From assembly GCF_012932965.1 (NCBI RefSeq), contig NZ_JABBXH010000001.1, forward strand, positions 930,001 through 994,000: DNA of 64,000 nucleotides, written 5' to 3'. The stretch is from Thalassotalea algicola. Its GTDB lineage: Bacteria; Pseudomonadota; Gammaproteobacteria; Enterobacterales; Alteromonadaceae. The notes beneath the pieces were generated by a model that saw only the letters and a program-made list of their open reading frames with translations, was not told where the DNA came from and ran no database searches. The position numbers and the translations under genes are program-made. Below are positions 16,354 through 25,944 of the stretch, in pieces (position 1 is the first letter of the stretch; each line of letters opens with the position of its first letter).

Positions 16354-17157
16354 ATGAACAAAACACATTACAGAACGGTTTGGCTATCAGATATCCATCT
16401 TGGTAGCAAAGATTGTAAAGCAGAGTATCTGCTAGATTTTTTACAACATAGTGATATTGATAACCTGTATTTGGTTGGTGACATTGTTGATATGTGGGCG
16501 ATGAGCCGACAATTTAGGTGGCCCGATTGCCACAATAAAGTACTGCATCATATTATTTCTCTTAGCTATTCTGGCACTAATGTGATGTACCTACCTGGCA
16601 ACCACGATGAACCATTGCAAAAATATGATGGCATGGATTTCGGACAGGTAAAGATTAAGCGACAACACATACACACGACAGCTCAAGGTAAAAGTCTGTT
16701 ATTACTTCATGGTGATCAATTCGATCAAGAAGTCTGCTTCGGCGCAATACATGCGTGGATAGGAGATAAAGCTTACGACCTACTGTTATTTATAAATCGT
16801 TGGTACAACTGGTTACGCATTCGTTCAGGTGGCGACTATTGGTCGTTAGCTGGATACATCAAATCTCATATCAGAGGCGCAAACATAGCGATTCAACGTT
16901 ACCGCAATGCCTGCTGTCAACGAGCGAGAGAAATGAAACTAGACGGCATTGTTTGTGGCCATATTCATCATCCTGAAATCTACCATGATAATGACATTAC
17001 CTATTTGAACAATGGCGACTGGATTGAAAACTGTACCGCCATCGTTGAATCGCACCAAGGCGATTTGTCATTGCTACATTGGCCTCATGTCAAAGCAAAA
17101 CAGCACCTTGTTGAAATCACCAATAACCGTAAAGCAAAAAACAAACGAGCGGCATAG
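16354..17157 (+). CDS. LpxH-like metallophosphoesterase
   Basis: 267 residues. The metal-binding motifs of calcineurin-like phosphoesterases are in order: SDIHLGS, GDIVDMW, GNHDE, HGDQFD, and CGHIHHPE near the C-terminus, followed by LNNGDW. The pattern is closest to the UDP-2,3-diacylglucosamine hydrolase (LpxH) branch, but the protein is a longer paralogue type often found beside lipid genes, so the substrate is uncertain. An in-frame GTG at 16351 precedes the chosen ATG directly. It is followed after 40 bases by an ornithine-lipid synthase-like gene, consistent with a role in envelope lipids. Confidence 0.75.
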   Translation: MNKTHYRTVWLSDIHLGSKDCKAEYLLDFLQHSDIDNLYLVGDIVDMWAMSRQFRWPDCHNKVLHHIISLSYSGTNVMYLPGNHDEPLQKYDGMDFGQVKIKRQHIHTTAQGKSLLLLHGDQFDQEVCFGAIHAWIGDKAYDLLLFINRWYNWLRIRSGGDYWSLAGYIKSHIRGANIAIQRYRNACCQRAREMKLDGIVCGHIHHPEIYHDNDITYLNNGDWIENCTAIVESHQGDLSLLHWPHVKAKQHLVEITNNRKAKNKRAA

Positions 17158-17197
17158 AGCCGCCTGCTAATATGCATAATACTCATGAAGGTCTACC

Positions 17198-18898
17198 ATG
17201 TTTACAGTCAATGATGTTCTAAATAAGCATTACCCTAAAGTAGCTGAGCGCCCATGGCTATTTAAGTCGCTGAGTTTTGTGCTTAGACACCTGCTTCACG
17301 AAAAAGAAATTGCCGAATTTGGTGAAACCTATCCTCATTTACAAAATGTCGATTTTGCCGAGCAAGTGCTGGAATATTTCAAGATCAGCTACTCTATACG
17401 CGACATAGAAAAAGAACGAATTCCCAGTGAGGGTAGAGTGGTTATTATTGCTAATCACCCAATAGGTTCACTAGATGGATTGGCACTCATTAAACTCGTA
17501 GCGGAAGTGCGTAGTGATATAAAAGTTGTTGCTAATCAAATGCTCATGGCGATAGAGCCCCTGCATGGTATGCTGCTTCCCGTTAACAACATGAAAGGCG
17601 GAACGACCAAACAAGATCTGCAAGCGATTCAGTCTCACTTACAAGATGAATCAGCAATTTTGATTTTTCCAGCAGGTGAAGTTTCTCGATTGCGTCCGCA
17701 GGGCGTAATGGATACACGCTGGCGAAATGGCTTTCTTCGTATGGCAAAACAAGCTAAAGCCCCTATACTTCCGGTGTTTATCGATGCTAGGAATTCACCG
17801 CTTTTTTACGGTGTATCCATGATATATAAACCGTTAGCTACTATGTTGCTAGTTAAAGAAATGTTCACACGTAAGCAAAAGCACTTACCTGTACGTATTG
17901 GTGAATTAATACCTTACGATGCTTATGCCCACACAAAAATAAACGCTAATCACCAAGTCAAACTATTCAAAAAACATCTATATCGTATAGGCCGTGGAAA
18001 ATCCGGTATTTTTGATACCCAGAAACCAATTGCATTGCCTGAAGATCGCAAAGAACTTAGTAAAGCAATTAAAAAGCAGTGTGAATTGCTAGGTGAAACA
18101 AGTGACGGAAAAGCTATTTACTTGTATCAACACCAAAATAGCTCTCCGATTATGCGAGAAATTGGCAGGTTGCGAGAAATTGCTTTTAGAGCGGTAGGTG
18201 AGGGCAGCAATAAACGCCGAGACATCGACCAATTTGACAGCCATTATTATCACCTTATTTTATGGGACTTTGAAGATCTTGAAATTGCTGGCGCCTATCG
18301 ATTCGGCGATGCAAATCAGTTAATAAAAACACAAGGTAAAGCAGGCTTATATTCGGCGACATTGTTTGACTACCAAGAATCGATGAATGAATACTTCGAA
18401 CAAGGCTTAGAATTAGGACGAAGTTTTGTACAACCAAGGTATTGGGGGAAGAGAAGTCTAGACTACCTTTGGTATGGCATAGGCGCTTTCCTCAAAACTC
18501 GCCCACAGTATCGTTATCTTTTTGGTCCTGTAAGCTTGAGCGACGCCTACCCTAAAGCAGCAAAAGATTTATTGGTACAGTTTTATCTACAGTATTTTTC
18601 AGGAAACAGTACAACGGCGACAGCAAAGGCACCTTATCAATTGCCTGCCGAACTCAAGGATTCTTTTTGTGGGCAAGATTACAAAAAAGACTTCACTAAG
18701 CTAAAGCATCTATTAGCAAATATGGGCGTTGCTATTCCCACGTTATATAAACAATATTCAGAGATAGCAGAAGCGGGTGGCGTTAAATTTTTAAGTTTTA
18801 ATATCGACCCAGATTTCAATGACTGCATTGATGGCTTAGTGCTAGTAGATATACAAATGCTAAAGGATAAAAAGCGCCAACGATACATGCCTGACTAA
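17198..18898 (+). CDS. olsF: Bifunctional acyltransferase, OlsF-type ornithine lipid synthase
   Basis: 566 residues made of two acyltransferase parts. The first 290 residues are PlsC-like: ANHPIGSLDG (85-94) as acyl-acceptor motif and FPAGEVSR (157-164). Residues about 310-560 match the OlsB-like GNAT N-acyltransferase region (REIGRLREIAFRAVGEG, LGRSFVQPRYWGKRSLDYLW, YLFGPVSLSD). In OlsF of Serratia and relatives one protein makes ornithine lipids from ornithine by N- and then O-acylation. The fusion and motif order support this. An amino acid other than ornithine could be the head group. Confidence 0.75.
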   Translation: MFTVNDVLNKHYPKVAERPWLFKSLSFVLRHLLHEKEIAEFGETYPHLQNVDFAEQVLEYFKISYSIRDIEKERIPSEGRVVIIANHPIGSLDGLALIKLVAEVRSDIKVVANQMLMAIEPLHGMLLPVNNMKGGTTKQDLQAIQSHLQDESAILIFPAGEVSRLRPQGVMDTRWRNGFLRMAKQAKAPILPVFIDARNSPLFYGVSMIYKPLATMLLVKEMFTRKQKHLPVRIGELIPYDAYAHTKINANHQVKLFKKHLYRIGRGKSGIFDTQKPIALPEDRKELSKAIKKQCELLGETSDGKAIYLYQHQNSSPIMREIGRLREIAFRAVGEGSNKRRDIDQFDSHYYHLILWDFEDLEIAGAYRFGDANQLIKTQGKAGLYSATLFDYQESMNEYFEQGLELGRSFVQPRYWGKRSLDYLWYGIGAFLKTRPQYRYLFGPVSLSDAYPKAAKDLLVQFYLQYFSGNSTTATAKAPYQLPAELKDSFCGQDYKKDFTKLKHLLANMGVAIPTLYKQYSEIAEAGGVKFLSFNIDPDFNDCIDGLVLVDIQMLKDKKRQRYMPD

Positions 18899-18926
18899 TT
18901 AGCGCTTTGTTAACTATATAAAACTA

Positions 18927-20096
18927 TTAAAGCAGTTCGGTTAGCAGATCTGTGTAGATGTTTTCTAACAATACTAAGTCTGTTATCTGAATACGTTCAT
19001 TAACCTGATGAATCGTTTGATTTGGTACACCAATTTCCACCACTTGAGTTTCACTTGATGCATAGAATCGACCGTCTGAGGTACCGCCAGATGTCGATAA
19101 TATAGGAAAGCTACCTGTATTGAGATGAATAGCTTTTTCTATTGCTTCAATTAAACAGCCATTACTCTTTGTTGATGTTAAATACGGGTCACAGGGTCTA
19201 TCCCAACTTAATTTAAAATTGTCAGTTATTTTTTCTATAACCTCACTCACTTTTATATTTAGCTGTTCGCGATCGTACCTAGCGCTATAACGAATATTAA
19301 AACAAACTTCGCATTGCCCTGGCACTAGATTGTCGGTAAATGTACCACTTTCAACATGAGTAACTTGTAAGCTGGAACCAGGAAAGTCCGAAGTACCGCT
19401 ATCCCATTCAATCGCCTGTAAACCAGCGACAATTTTACCCATGATATGAATGGCATTTACTGCATATTGTGGATAAGCAACATGCCCCTGTTTACCATAA
19501 ACAATAAGCTTGCCCGACAACGAACCTCTTCTGCCCAACTTGATCGCATCACCTGTTTTATGCGTAGAGGAAGGCTCGCCGACAATACACATATCCAACG
19601 CGACATTTTGCTTAGCAAGATACTCTACAATCCACTTACTGCCGTATTCCGCTTCACCTTCTTCATCACTTGTTATCAACCAATAGAAAGTGTTATTCAT
19701 GGCACCGCCAGCGTTTGTAAATCGTTCAAAAGCAGACAACATGGCAGCTAAGCCCGTTTTCATATCAGCCGAGCCTCGGCCAATCAAAAAATCATCTTGG
19801 ATGGTTGGTTCAAACGGGGAAGTACGCCATTTATCTAATGGACCTGGCGGTACAACATCGGTATGACCAACAAAGCCGATATTTTTTCCCCCTTGTCCAA
19901 TACGAGCAACAAGGTTTGACACGCCATTAACTTCAAATTGTTGACAGCTATAGCCAAGTCGTTTTAATTGCTCAATCAGCCAGTCTTGGCAACCAGCATC
20001 TTCAGGAGTGATAGAAGGGCGCGTTATTAAGGCGCGGGCATATTCAATAGATTTTGCATCTTGTTTTTGAACGACTTGCTGAGCATACATACCCAT
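18927..20096 (-). CDS. dapE: Succinyl-diaminopimelate desuccinylase
   Basis: 389 residues of the M20 metallopeptidase family. Zinc-site motifs GFVGHTDVVPPG and GRGSADMKTGLAAM, then the catalytic DEEGEAEYGSKWIVEYL, and the C-terminal ILSTSGGTSDGRF. DapE removes succinate from N-succinyl-LL-diaminopimelate in lysine and peptidoglycan precursor synthesis. Length is near the usual 375-380; the true start may be the second Met (codon 3) or slightly later, since the first 15 residues are not typical. It stands alone here, convergent with olsF. Confidence 0.92.
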   Translation of the reverse strand: MGMYAQQVVQKQDAKSIEYARALITRPSITPEDAGCQDWLIEQLKRLGYSCQQFEVNGVSNLVARIGQGGKNIGFVGHTDVVPPGPLDKWRTSPFEPTIQDDFLIGRGSADMKTGLAAMLSAFERFTNAGGAMNNTFYWLITSDEEGEAEYGSKWIVEYLAKQNVALDMCIVGEPSSTHKTGDAIKLGRRGSLSGKLIVYGKQGHVAYPQYAVNAIHIMGKIVAGLQAIEWDSGTSDFPGSSLQVTHVESGTFTDNLVPGQCEVCFNIRYSARYDREQLNIKVSEVIEKITDNFKLSWDRPCDPYLTSTKSNGCLIEAIEKAIHLNTGSFPILSTSGGTSDGRFYASSETQVVEIGVPNQTIHQVNERIQITDLVLLENIYTDLLTELL

Positions 20097-20362
20097 TCTG
20101 CATCCTAAACCTAAACAAATAATATGAGTTATCTGCTATTTAAAGGCTTAGATATGACTGGTAGATTGCAAATCCGAGACGAATTTATGACAACTACATT
20201 AAGGAAAGAACATTAAGCAAATGACTCCACACAACGAAGCCGGCAGTTAGATGTATATATCCGTAGCATATAACATTACAGAGTTTGAAATAGATGAACC
20301 AAATTAATCAAGCAACAAGCAATTTGTAATTCGATACTGTACGAACTAAATAAGCGCCTTAG

Positions 20363-20533
20363 TTAATCTTTTTTACTGATTATTATCTCTATTTCTTTGG
20401 CATCACCAGCAAACCACTTTTGAACATAGATACTGCCAATAATAGGTGGCATTCCGTCTTTAGGTATCTCTTTGTACCTAACGCTATTCTTGTTTAGCTT
20501 TTCAAATTCGAATTTCACTTTTTGCTCGACCAT
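20363..20533 (-). CDS. Small hypothetical protein (56 aa)
   Basis: Start chosen at ATG 20533 because GCAGGAAAAAC directly precedes it; a longer frame begins at 20569 but runs through the glmS terminator. The product (MVEQKVKFEFEKLNKNSVRY...) is soluble and charged, with one strand-like stretch IIGSIYVQKWF and a C-terminal EIEIIISKKD. It looks like a small conserved cytoplasmic protein, but I cannot name a family. Confidence 0.5.
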   Translation of the reverse strand: MVEQKVKFEFEKLNKNSVRYKEIPKDGMPPIIGSIYVQKWFAGDAKEIEIIISKKD

Positions 20534-20554
20534 GTTTTTCCTGCAACTATAAAA

Positions 20555-20587
20555 ATAAAAAGCGACCATGTGTTAAAACAGTCGCTT
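20555..20587 (-). terminator. Terminator downstream of glmS
   Basis: On the minus strand AAGCGAC (20587-20581) pairs with GTCGCTT (20566-20560) and is followed by TTTATTTTTA. It lies about 95 bases after the glmS stop and 20 bases before the small gene at 20533. Confidence 0.65.
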
Positions 20588-20680
20588 CTAGAATTTTAAT
20601 CAAATCAATTAGTTAATCTAGTACCAATCAAGTAAATACATATAACATTTAAATTTCAACAACTTAAATATGTTACTTTG

Positions 20681-22513
20681 CTATTCCACAGTAACAGACT
20701 TTGCTAGGTTGCGAGGTTGGTCAACATCAGTACCTTTAATAATTGCTACGTAATATGAAAGTAGTTGTAGCGGTAAGGTATAAACGATTGGCGCAATCAT
20801 ATCGTCACAATGTGGCACATTGATCACTTTCATCGTGTCATCGCTTTCGAATTTTGCCTCGGTATCAGCAAATACATACATTAAGCCACCACGCGCTCGC
20901 ACTTCTTCTACATTCGATTTTAACTTTTCAATTAAGTCGTTTTTCGGCGCAACAACAATAACCGGCATTTCTGCATCAATAAGTGCTAATGGACCATGCT
21001 TTAATTCGCCTGCGGCATAAGCTTCTGCATGAATATAAGAAATTTCTTTAAGCTTTAACGCCCCTTCCATTGCAATAGGGTATTGATCGCCACGACCTAA
21101 AAACAACGAATGATTTTTATCAGCAAAGTCTTCTGCCAACGCTTCTATGTCTTCAGCCAATGCAAACGTTTCTTCGACTTTGTTTGGCAAGGTTACTAAG
21201 GCTTGTGCCATCGCCTTTTGATCGGCGTCACTCATACCATGATGTTTACCAAGTGCAAGTGTCATCATCATTAAACCAACTAATTGCGTAGTAAAAGCTT
21301 TAGTAGAAGCCACACCGATTTCCGCTCCGGCTTTAGTCATAAACGCTAAATCTGATTCACGCACTAAACTAGAGCCTGGAACATTACAAATAGTTAAGCT
21401 AGCACGGTAGCCTAACTCTTTTGCCAGTCGAAGAGCGGCTAACGTATCTGCGGTTTCCCCAGATTGCGAAATAGTAACGAGTAAAGCATTTTTAGGGACA
21501 TGAGATTTGCGGTAGCGGAACTCGCTAGCAATTTCGACATTACAAGAAACACCTGCATACGCCTCTAGCCAATAGCGCGCTACCATGCCTGAATGATAAC
21601 TGGTACCACAGGCAATAATCTGCACATGCTCGACATCTTTAAATATATCATCAGCACTTGCACCAAATGTTGCTGTATCAAGTTGACCACCTAATAGTCG
21701 ACCTTCAAGTGAATTGCGAATAGCCGTTGGCTGCTCATAGATTTCTTTAAGCATATAATGGCGATATTCACCTTTATCGCCTGCCTCATGTGAGACCTCT
21801 GATTCCTTCGCTTCACGTACTACCGCGTTACCATCTAAATCAAAAATATTCACTTCAAAGCGCGTAACTTCAGCAACGTCGCCTTCTTCAAGAAATGAAA
21901 ATTTTCGAGTAACTGGTAATAACGCCATCATATCTGACGCGATGAAGTTTTCACCCAAACCGTAACCAATGACAAGCGGACTGCCTGAGCGAGCAACCAC
22001 GACACGTTCCGGATCTCGTGTATCAAAAATTACCGTGCCGTAAGCACCTTCCAATTGTTTTACTGCGCTTTGCACTGCTGCTAATAAACTATCATGAGAT
22101 TTCAGTTCATGATGAACAAGGTGAGCAATAACTTCGGTGTCAGTTTCCGAAACAAAATCATACCCTAGAGCCTTAAGCTCGGTACGAAGCTTTTCATGGT
22201 TTTCAATAATACCGTTATGTACTACTGCGATCGTTTCACATGAAACGTGAGGATGAGCATTAGCTTCGCTAGGCGCACCATGAGTTGCCCAACGAGTATG
22301 AGCGATACCTGTACCACCGTTAAGAGGCGTTTCTGCTATGGCATCTGCTAACGCTTGTACTTTACCTAAACGACGAACGCGTTGAAGCTGTTTATCTCCA
22401 CCAATAACAGCAACACCTGCCGAGTCATACCCACGGTATTCAAGTCGTTTTAATCCTTCAACTAAAATTTCCGCTACATCACGTTGCGCTATAGCGCCTA
22501 CAATGCCACACAT
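20681..22513 (-). CDS. glmS: Glutamine-fructose-6-phosphate aminotransferase (isomerising)
   Basis: 610 residues, full length. The N-terminal [12 protein letters not shown] exposes the nucleophile Cys2 (Cys1 after Met removal) of the glutaminase domain. YRGYDSAG and HTRWATHG follow. Two SIS sugar-isomerase domains follow ([20 protein letters not shown], then [18 protein letters not shown]), and the C-terminus is [13 protein letters not shown]. It makes glucosamine-6-phosphate, the entry to UDP-GlcNAc. A DeoR-type regulator gene sits 12 bases upstream. glmU lies 3.4 kb further on in the same direction but is a separate unit. Confidence 0.97.
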   Translation of the reverse strand: MCGIVGAIAQRDVAEILVEGLKRLEYRGYDSAGVAVIGGDKQLQRVRRLGKVQALADAIAETPLNGGTGIAHTRWATHGAPSEANAHPHVSCETIAVVHNGIIENHEKLRTELKALGYDFVSETDTEVIAHLVHHELKSHDSLLAAVQSAVKQLEGAYGTVIFDTRDPERVVVARSGSPLVIGYGLGENFIASDMMALLPVTRKFSFLEEGDVAEVTRFEVNIFDLDGNAVVREAKESEVSHEAGDKGEYRHYMLKEIYEQPTAIRNSLEGRLLGGQLDTATFGASADDIFKDVEHVQIIACGTSYHSGMVARYWLEAYAGVSCNVEIASEFRYRKSHVPKNALLVTISQSGETADTLAALRLAKELGYRASLTICNVPGSSLVRESDLAFMTKAGAEIGVASTKAFTTQLVGLMMMTLALGKHHGMSDADQKAMAQALVTLPNKVEETFALAEDIEALAEDFADKNHSLFLGRGDQYPIAMEGALKLKEISYIHAEAYAAGELKHGPLALIDAEMPVIVVAPKNDLIEKLKSNVEEVRARGGLMYVFADTEAKFESDDTMKVINVPHCDDMIAPIVYTLPLQLLSYYVAIIKGTDVDQPRNLAKSVTVE

Positions 22514-22525
22514 AATTTAATATCC

Positions 22526-23293
22526 TTAGTTTATTTCAGCGCAAATAACACTTACGCCTTTTAACGTTAATTCTTTTTTAATATCAGCAGGTAAACCACT
22601 ATCGGTAATTAAGGTGTGCACCTGCTGCCAGGGTAGTTCTACATTTGGAATACGACGACCAATTTTTTCTGACTCCACCATCACAATCACTTCTCGTGCG
22701 ACTTCTGCCATGGTTTTGCTTAGTCCAATCAGTTCATTGAAAGTCGTCGTTCCTCTATCGATATCTATGCCATCAGCGCCAATAAATAGCTGGTCAAAAT
22801 CATATGAACGCAATACCTGTTCCGCTACTTGCCCTTGAAATGATTCCGACGTTGGATCCCAAGTACCACCGGTCATCAATAAGGTTGGCTCATTTTCAAG
22901 TTCATTGAGTTTACTGGCAACAGCAAGTGAATTGGTCATCACTACTAAACCTTTCTTGTCTAGTAGATGATTTACGATAGCCGATGTCGTTCTCCCACTG
23001 TCGATGACAATTCGGTAGTGATCTTTAATGAGTTTTGCAGCTTCAATGGCAATTGCATCTTTTTGTTTAGAGACTTTCTGCGGTTGTGACTCAACAATTT
23101 CTTTTGGTAGTGGCACCGCTCCACCGTATCGCCTTAATAATAAGCCACTCTTCTCCAATGCCGCCAAGTCCTTTCGAATCGTAACTTCTGACGTTTCAAA
23201 ACGCTTAGCTAACGCATCAACGCTGATCTCACCGTGTAGGTTGAGCTCATTAATAATTATATGACGGCGTTGTTGCGTGTTTCGTTTCGACAT
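22526..23293 (-). CDS. DeoR/GlpR family regulator upstream of glmS
   Basis: 255 residues. The N-terminal DeoR helix-turn-helix is RRHIIINELNLHGEISVDALAKRFETSEVTIRKDLAALEKSGLLLRRYGGA (about 9-59). The C-terminal sugar-phosphate sensor domain carries DSGRTTSAIVNHLL and GADGIDIDRGTTTFNE. Its placement 12 bases before glmS in one operon points to control of amino-sugar synthesis, as for Pseudomonas GlmR; the ligand is likely a phosphosugar. Three TTTCGTTT repeats overlap its start, suggesting autoregulation. Confidence 0.88.
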   Translation of the reverse strand: MSKRNTQQRRHIIINELNLHGEISVDALAKRFETSEVTIRKDLAALEKSGLLLRRYGGAVPLPKEIVESQPQKVSKQKDAIAIEAAKLIKDHYRIVIDSGRTTSAIVNHLLDKKGLVVMTNSLAVASKLNELENEPTLLMTGGTWDPTSESFQGQVAEQVLRSYDFDQLFIGADGIDIDRGTTTFNELIGLSKTMAEVAREVIVMVESEKIGRRIPNVELPWQQVHTLITDSGLPADIKKELTLKGVSVICAEIN

Positions 23294-23320
23294 TTTTTCG
23301 TTTATTAAGTTTCGTTTCGA
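23279..23320. promoter_or_regulatory. Candidate DeoR-type operator repeats
   Basis: The 12-mer GTTTCGTTTCGA occurs exactly at 23279-23290 and 23309-23320, 30 bases apart, and a third TTTCGTTT lies between them (23296-23303). The array covers the start of the DeoR-family gene and its upstream region. Related operators of DeoR/GlpR proteins contain TTTCGTTT-like repeats, so binding by the adjacent gene product is likely. Confidence 0.55.
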
Positions 23321-23430
23321 AAGATTATAGTTTCAATAATAATAAAGTCAAATAAAGAATACTAAGGGTGAATTACCTTTACTTTTTATATATGCTGTCC
23401 TCAGTCTCATGGTATTTACATTAATTGGCT

Positions 23431-24567
23431 ATGCGTTTAGTTTTTGCGGCTTTATTTATTTTATTGACTGGTTGTCAAAGTACTTCGTCATTAACTTCTG
23501 TTCGGGAAGTTGAAAAGCTAGTGAAACAAATTAATAAGCAGCCAGAAAACCTGCCTAGAGTTATTGAACAAACACAACGAAGTAAAAAGGCGATTGAGCA
23601 GGATATAAAACAAGTAAAACTCGCTTTATCTGCACTTAAAGAAATTGTCGAATCTATCTGGGGTAAAGAAAATGTCAAACTACCATCGGCAAAGAAATAC
23701 GTTAAATACAGTAATGACTATAAAGCTAGGGCAATAGTTGATTTTGAAAAGGGTGTGGTGACCGTTGAAACGATTGCCAAGAAACAGCCATTAATTAAGC
23801 TCAAACAAGCTATCGCCACAACCTTACTTTCGCCAGCTAACCCAAATGATACTGATATCTTTTCAAGTGATGCTCCACAACTTGGCGCTGAGCCATTCTT
23901 GTACCAACAAATTATTGACCAAGATGAAAAAGCCATTCGCTATCAGTGGCGAGCAAATCGATTTGCAGACTATTTAATAAAGCAAAAGCTAATCAAATCT
24001 GATGGCATACATAGTGTGCAGCGAGCGCTTGTTAATCGACACCAACATTTACGAAAAGAAAAATACAGCAAGTACGTGCTTGCCTCTGCAAGGCGCTACA
24101 ATATCGCGCCTGATCTTATATACGCGATTATCGAAACAGAAAGTAGCTTTAATCCTTTTGCAGTAAGTCATGCCAATGCTTATGGCTTAATGCAGGTGGT
24201 CCCATCGACCGCAGGTAAAGATGTTTATCAAAAAGTGAAACAAAAGCCTGGGCAACCTTCCAAATCTTTACTATTTAAACCAGAAGACAATATTGATATT
24301 GGCTCTGCATACCTTCATTTATTAAAAAAACGCTATTTAGCCAAAATTAATAATAGTGAGAGTAAGCACTATTCTGTTATTTCTGCCTACAACGGTGGCG
24401 CCGGTAATGTCTTTAATACGTTTAACCCCAATAGAGAAAAGGCGATCAATAACATAAATAAACTTTCGTCAAAGTCTGTTTTTTGGGCGTTAACCAATAA
24501 ACACCCAAGAAGCGAGTCTCGGCGTTACCTTAAAAAAGTCACGACAAATCAAACCAAGTATCAATAA
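23431..24567 (+). CDS. mltC: Membrane-bound lytic murein transglycosylase C
   Basis: 378 residues from ATG 23431, which gives a clean lipoprotein signal (MRLVFAALFILLTGCQ, lipidated Cys15); an in-frame TTG two codons earlier is less likely. An MltC-type N-terminal domain (about 20-190) precedes the SLT catalytic domain: ETESSFNPFAVSHANAYGLMQVVP with catalytic Glu, then ISAYNGGAGNVFNTF. It cleaves peptidoglycan glycan strands from the outer-membrane side. An AT-only inverted repeat (24563-24602) overlaps the stop. Confidence 0.9.
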   Translation: MRLVFAALFILLTGCQSTSSLTSVREVEKLVKQINKQPENLPRVIEQTQRSKKAIEQDIKQVKLALSALKEIVESIWGKENVKLPSAKKYVKYSNDYKARAIVDFEKGVVTVETIAKKQPLIKLKQAIATTLLSPANPNDTDIFSSDAPQLGAEPFLYQQIIDQDEKAIRYQWRANRFADYLIKQKLIKSDGIHSVQRALVNRHQHLRKEKYSKYVLASARRYNIAPDLIYAIIETESSFNPFAVSHANAYGLMQVVPSTAGKDVYQKVKQKPGQPSKSLLFKPEDNIDIGSAYLHLLKKRYLAKINNSESKHYSVISAYNGGAGNVFNTFNPNREKAINNINKLSSKSVFWALTNKHPRSESRRYLKKVTTNQTKYQ

Positions 24568-24637
24568 TATTTATCTTTACTTTGCATTAGTAAAATATTA
24601 TTTATATTACTTAATTAGATTTTAGATAATGTAAATA

Positions 24638-25900
24638 ATGATAAAAGCCAATAAGCCATTTTTAATTTTGTTGCTAAGCGTTGTTTTATCAAACGTCACT
24701 TTAGCAGCAGAGCAACTTTACCGTGATTTATCTGGCGTTATGCCTGAGCTGGCTAAAGCAGGAAGCTATAACGTTGGTGTAAAAACACAGAGCATTGTTA
24801 ATTCAAAGGCATTTGATCACAATAACTTCAATGGGACATACCAACGTAAATTAACGATTGAACTCTGGTATCCGGCTAAGGAAAGTAAAACAATCGCCAC
24901 TTACCAAGCAGTTACTCGTTCACATAAAACATTTACCATTAAGGGCAATGCATTACGAAATGCTAATCCAATAGATGAAGGAAGTTTTCCATTTGTAGTT
25001 ATTTCTCATGGTTATACCGGTGATAGAACATTATTGTTCTATTTAGCAGAACACTTAGCTAGTCATGGATATATTGTTGCAGCAATTGATCATACGGATT
25101 CAACAACAAAAGAAATAGACGTGACAAACGCTCCCATGAAAGGTTTTGCTAGCACACTAATTCATCGCAGCCGCGATCAGCAATTTGTTTTAGACTATTT
25201 CCGTAAAACAAAATCGCCAATTTCTGCCATTACTAACTTTAACAAAGCTACTGTCATTGGATATTCAATGGGTGGCTATGGCGCAATTAATACTGTTGGT
25301 GGCTGTTATGAAGTAAAACCAGCAAACCTTATGGCAATTGGAGTTAAACAGGAACTTGCCAACACCTTAGCACCACTATTTAGTTCATGTAGCGCAGGAA
25401 GGGAAACGGTAGATCCTTCATGGAAAGCAATGGTTGCATTTGCACCATGGGGGCAAGAGCACAACCTTCATAGCGCTGATTCTCTTGCAAACCTAAAAGT
25501 GCCAAGTTTATATATATCTGGTGAGCAAGACGATATTTCTGGCTTTGAGCATGGCGTTAAGAAGCTGTTTGAACAGACTGGCAGCGATAGTAATTTTCTC
25601 TTAGTTTATGAAAATGCTCGCCACAATATAGCTCCACATCCAGCACCACGTATCGCTTATCAAAATGATACTGATTTAGGCCACTATTATGAGCCCAGCT
25701 GGAGTACTGAAAAGTTAAACCGCATTAATCAACACTTTGTTCTGGCATTTTTGAACTGTAATCTAAAACAGCAGCAATGTGAGTATTTACCAACAAGAAT
25801 CGAAGGTACTCAACAAAAACTGGCGAATGGAAAATACTCTAAAGCCTGGATTGGCTTTCCAGAACGTTGGTTAACGGGTGTTAAGTTTTACAAAAAGTAA
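24638..25900 (+). CDS. Secreted alpha/beta hydrolase
   Basis: 420 residues with a signal peptide (MIKANKPFLILLLSVVLSNVTLA). The hydrolase core has the oxyanion region VISHGYTGDR, nucleophile elbow GYSMGGYG, an acid region in YISGEQDDISG and the catalytic His in NARHNIAPHP. WYPAKESK near residue 85 resembles dienelactone hydrolase or platelet-activating-factor acetylhydrolase-like lipases. It is probably a periplasmic or secreted esterase of unknown substrate. Confidence 0.78.
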   Translation: MIKANKPFLILLLSVVLSNVTLAAEQLYRDLSGVMPELAKAGSYNVGVKTQSIVNSKAFDHNNFNGTYQRKLTIELWYPAKESKTIATYQAVTRSHKTFTIKGNALRNANPIDEGSFPFVVISHGYTGDRTLLFYLAEHLASHGYIVAAIDHTDSTTKEIDVTNAPMKGFASTLIHRSRDQQFVLDYFRKTKSPISAITNFNKATVIGYSMGGYGAINTVGGCYEVKPANLMAIGVKQELANTLAPLFSSCSAGRETVDPSWKAMVAFAPWGQEHNLHSADSLANLKVPSLYISGEQDDISGFEHGVKKLFEQTGSDSNFLLVYENARHNIAPHPAPRIAYQNDTDLGHYYEPSWSTEKLNRINQHFVLAFLNCNLKQQQCEYLPTRIEGTQQKLANGKYSKAWIGFPERWLTGVKFYKK

Positions 25901-25904
25901 TAAT

Positions 25905-25931
25905 AAAAAAGGGAGCTAAGCTCCCTTTTTT
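25905..25931. terminator. Bidirectional terminator
   Basis: AAAAAAGGGAGC (25905-25916) and GCTCCCTTTTTT (25920-25931) form a perfect stem with A and T runs on either side, so it can serve both the hydrolase gene and the oppositely oriented glmU. Confidence 0.9.
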
Positions 25932-25944
25932 AATTTAACCAGTA

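Noticed and set aside
22232-22247. parS-like CGTTTCACATGAAACG in glmS
   Set aside because: Three mismatches to the parS pattern, including the critical centre.
24563-24602. AT-only inverted repeat after mltC as terminator
   Set aside because: The stem has no GC pairs and no clean T run, so the evidence is too weak.
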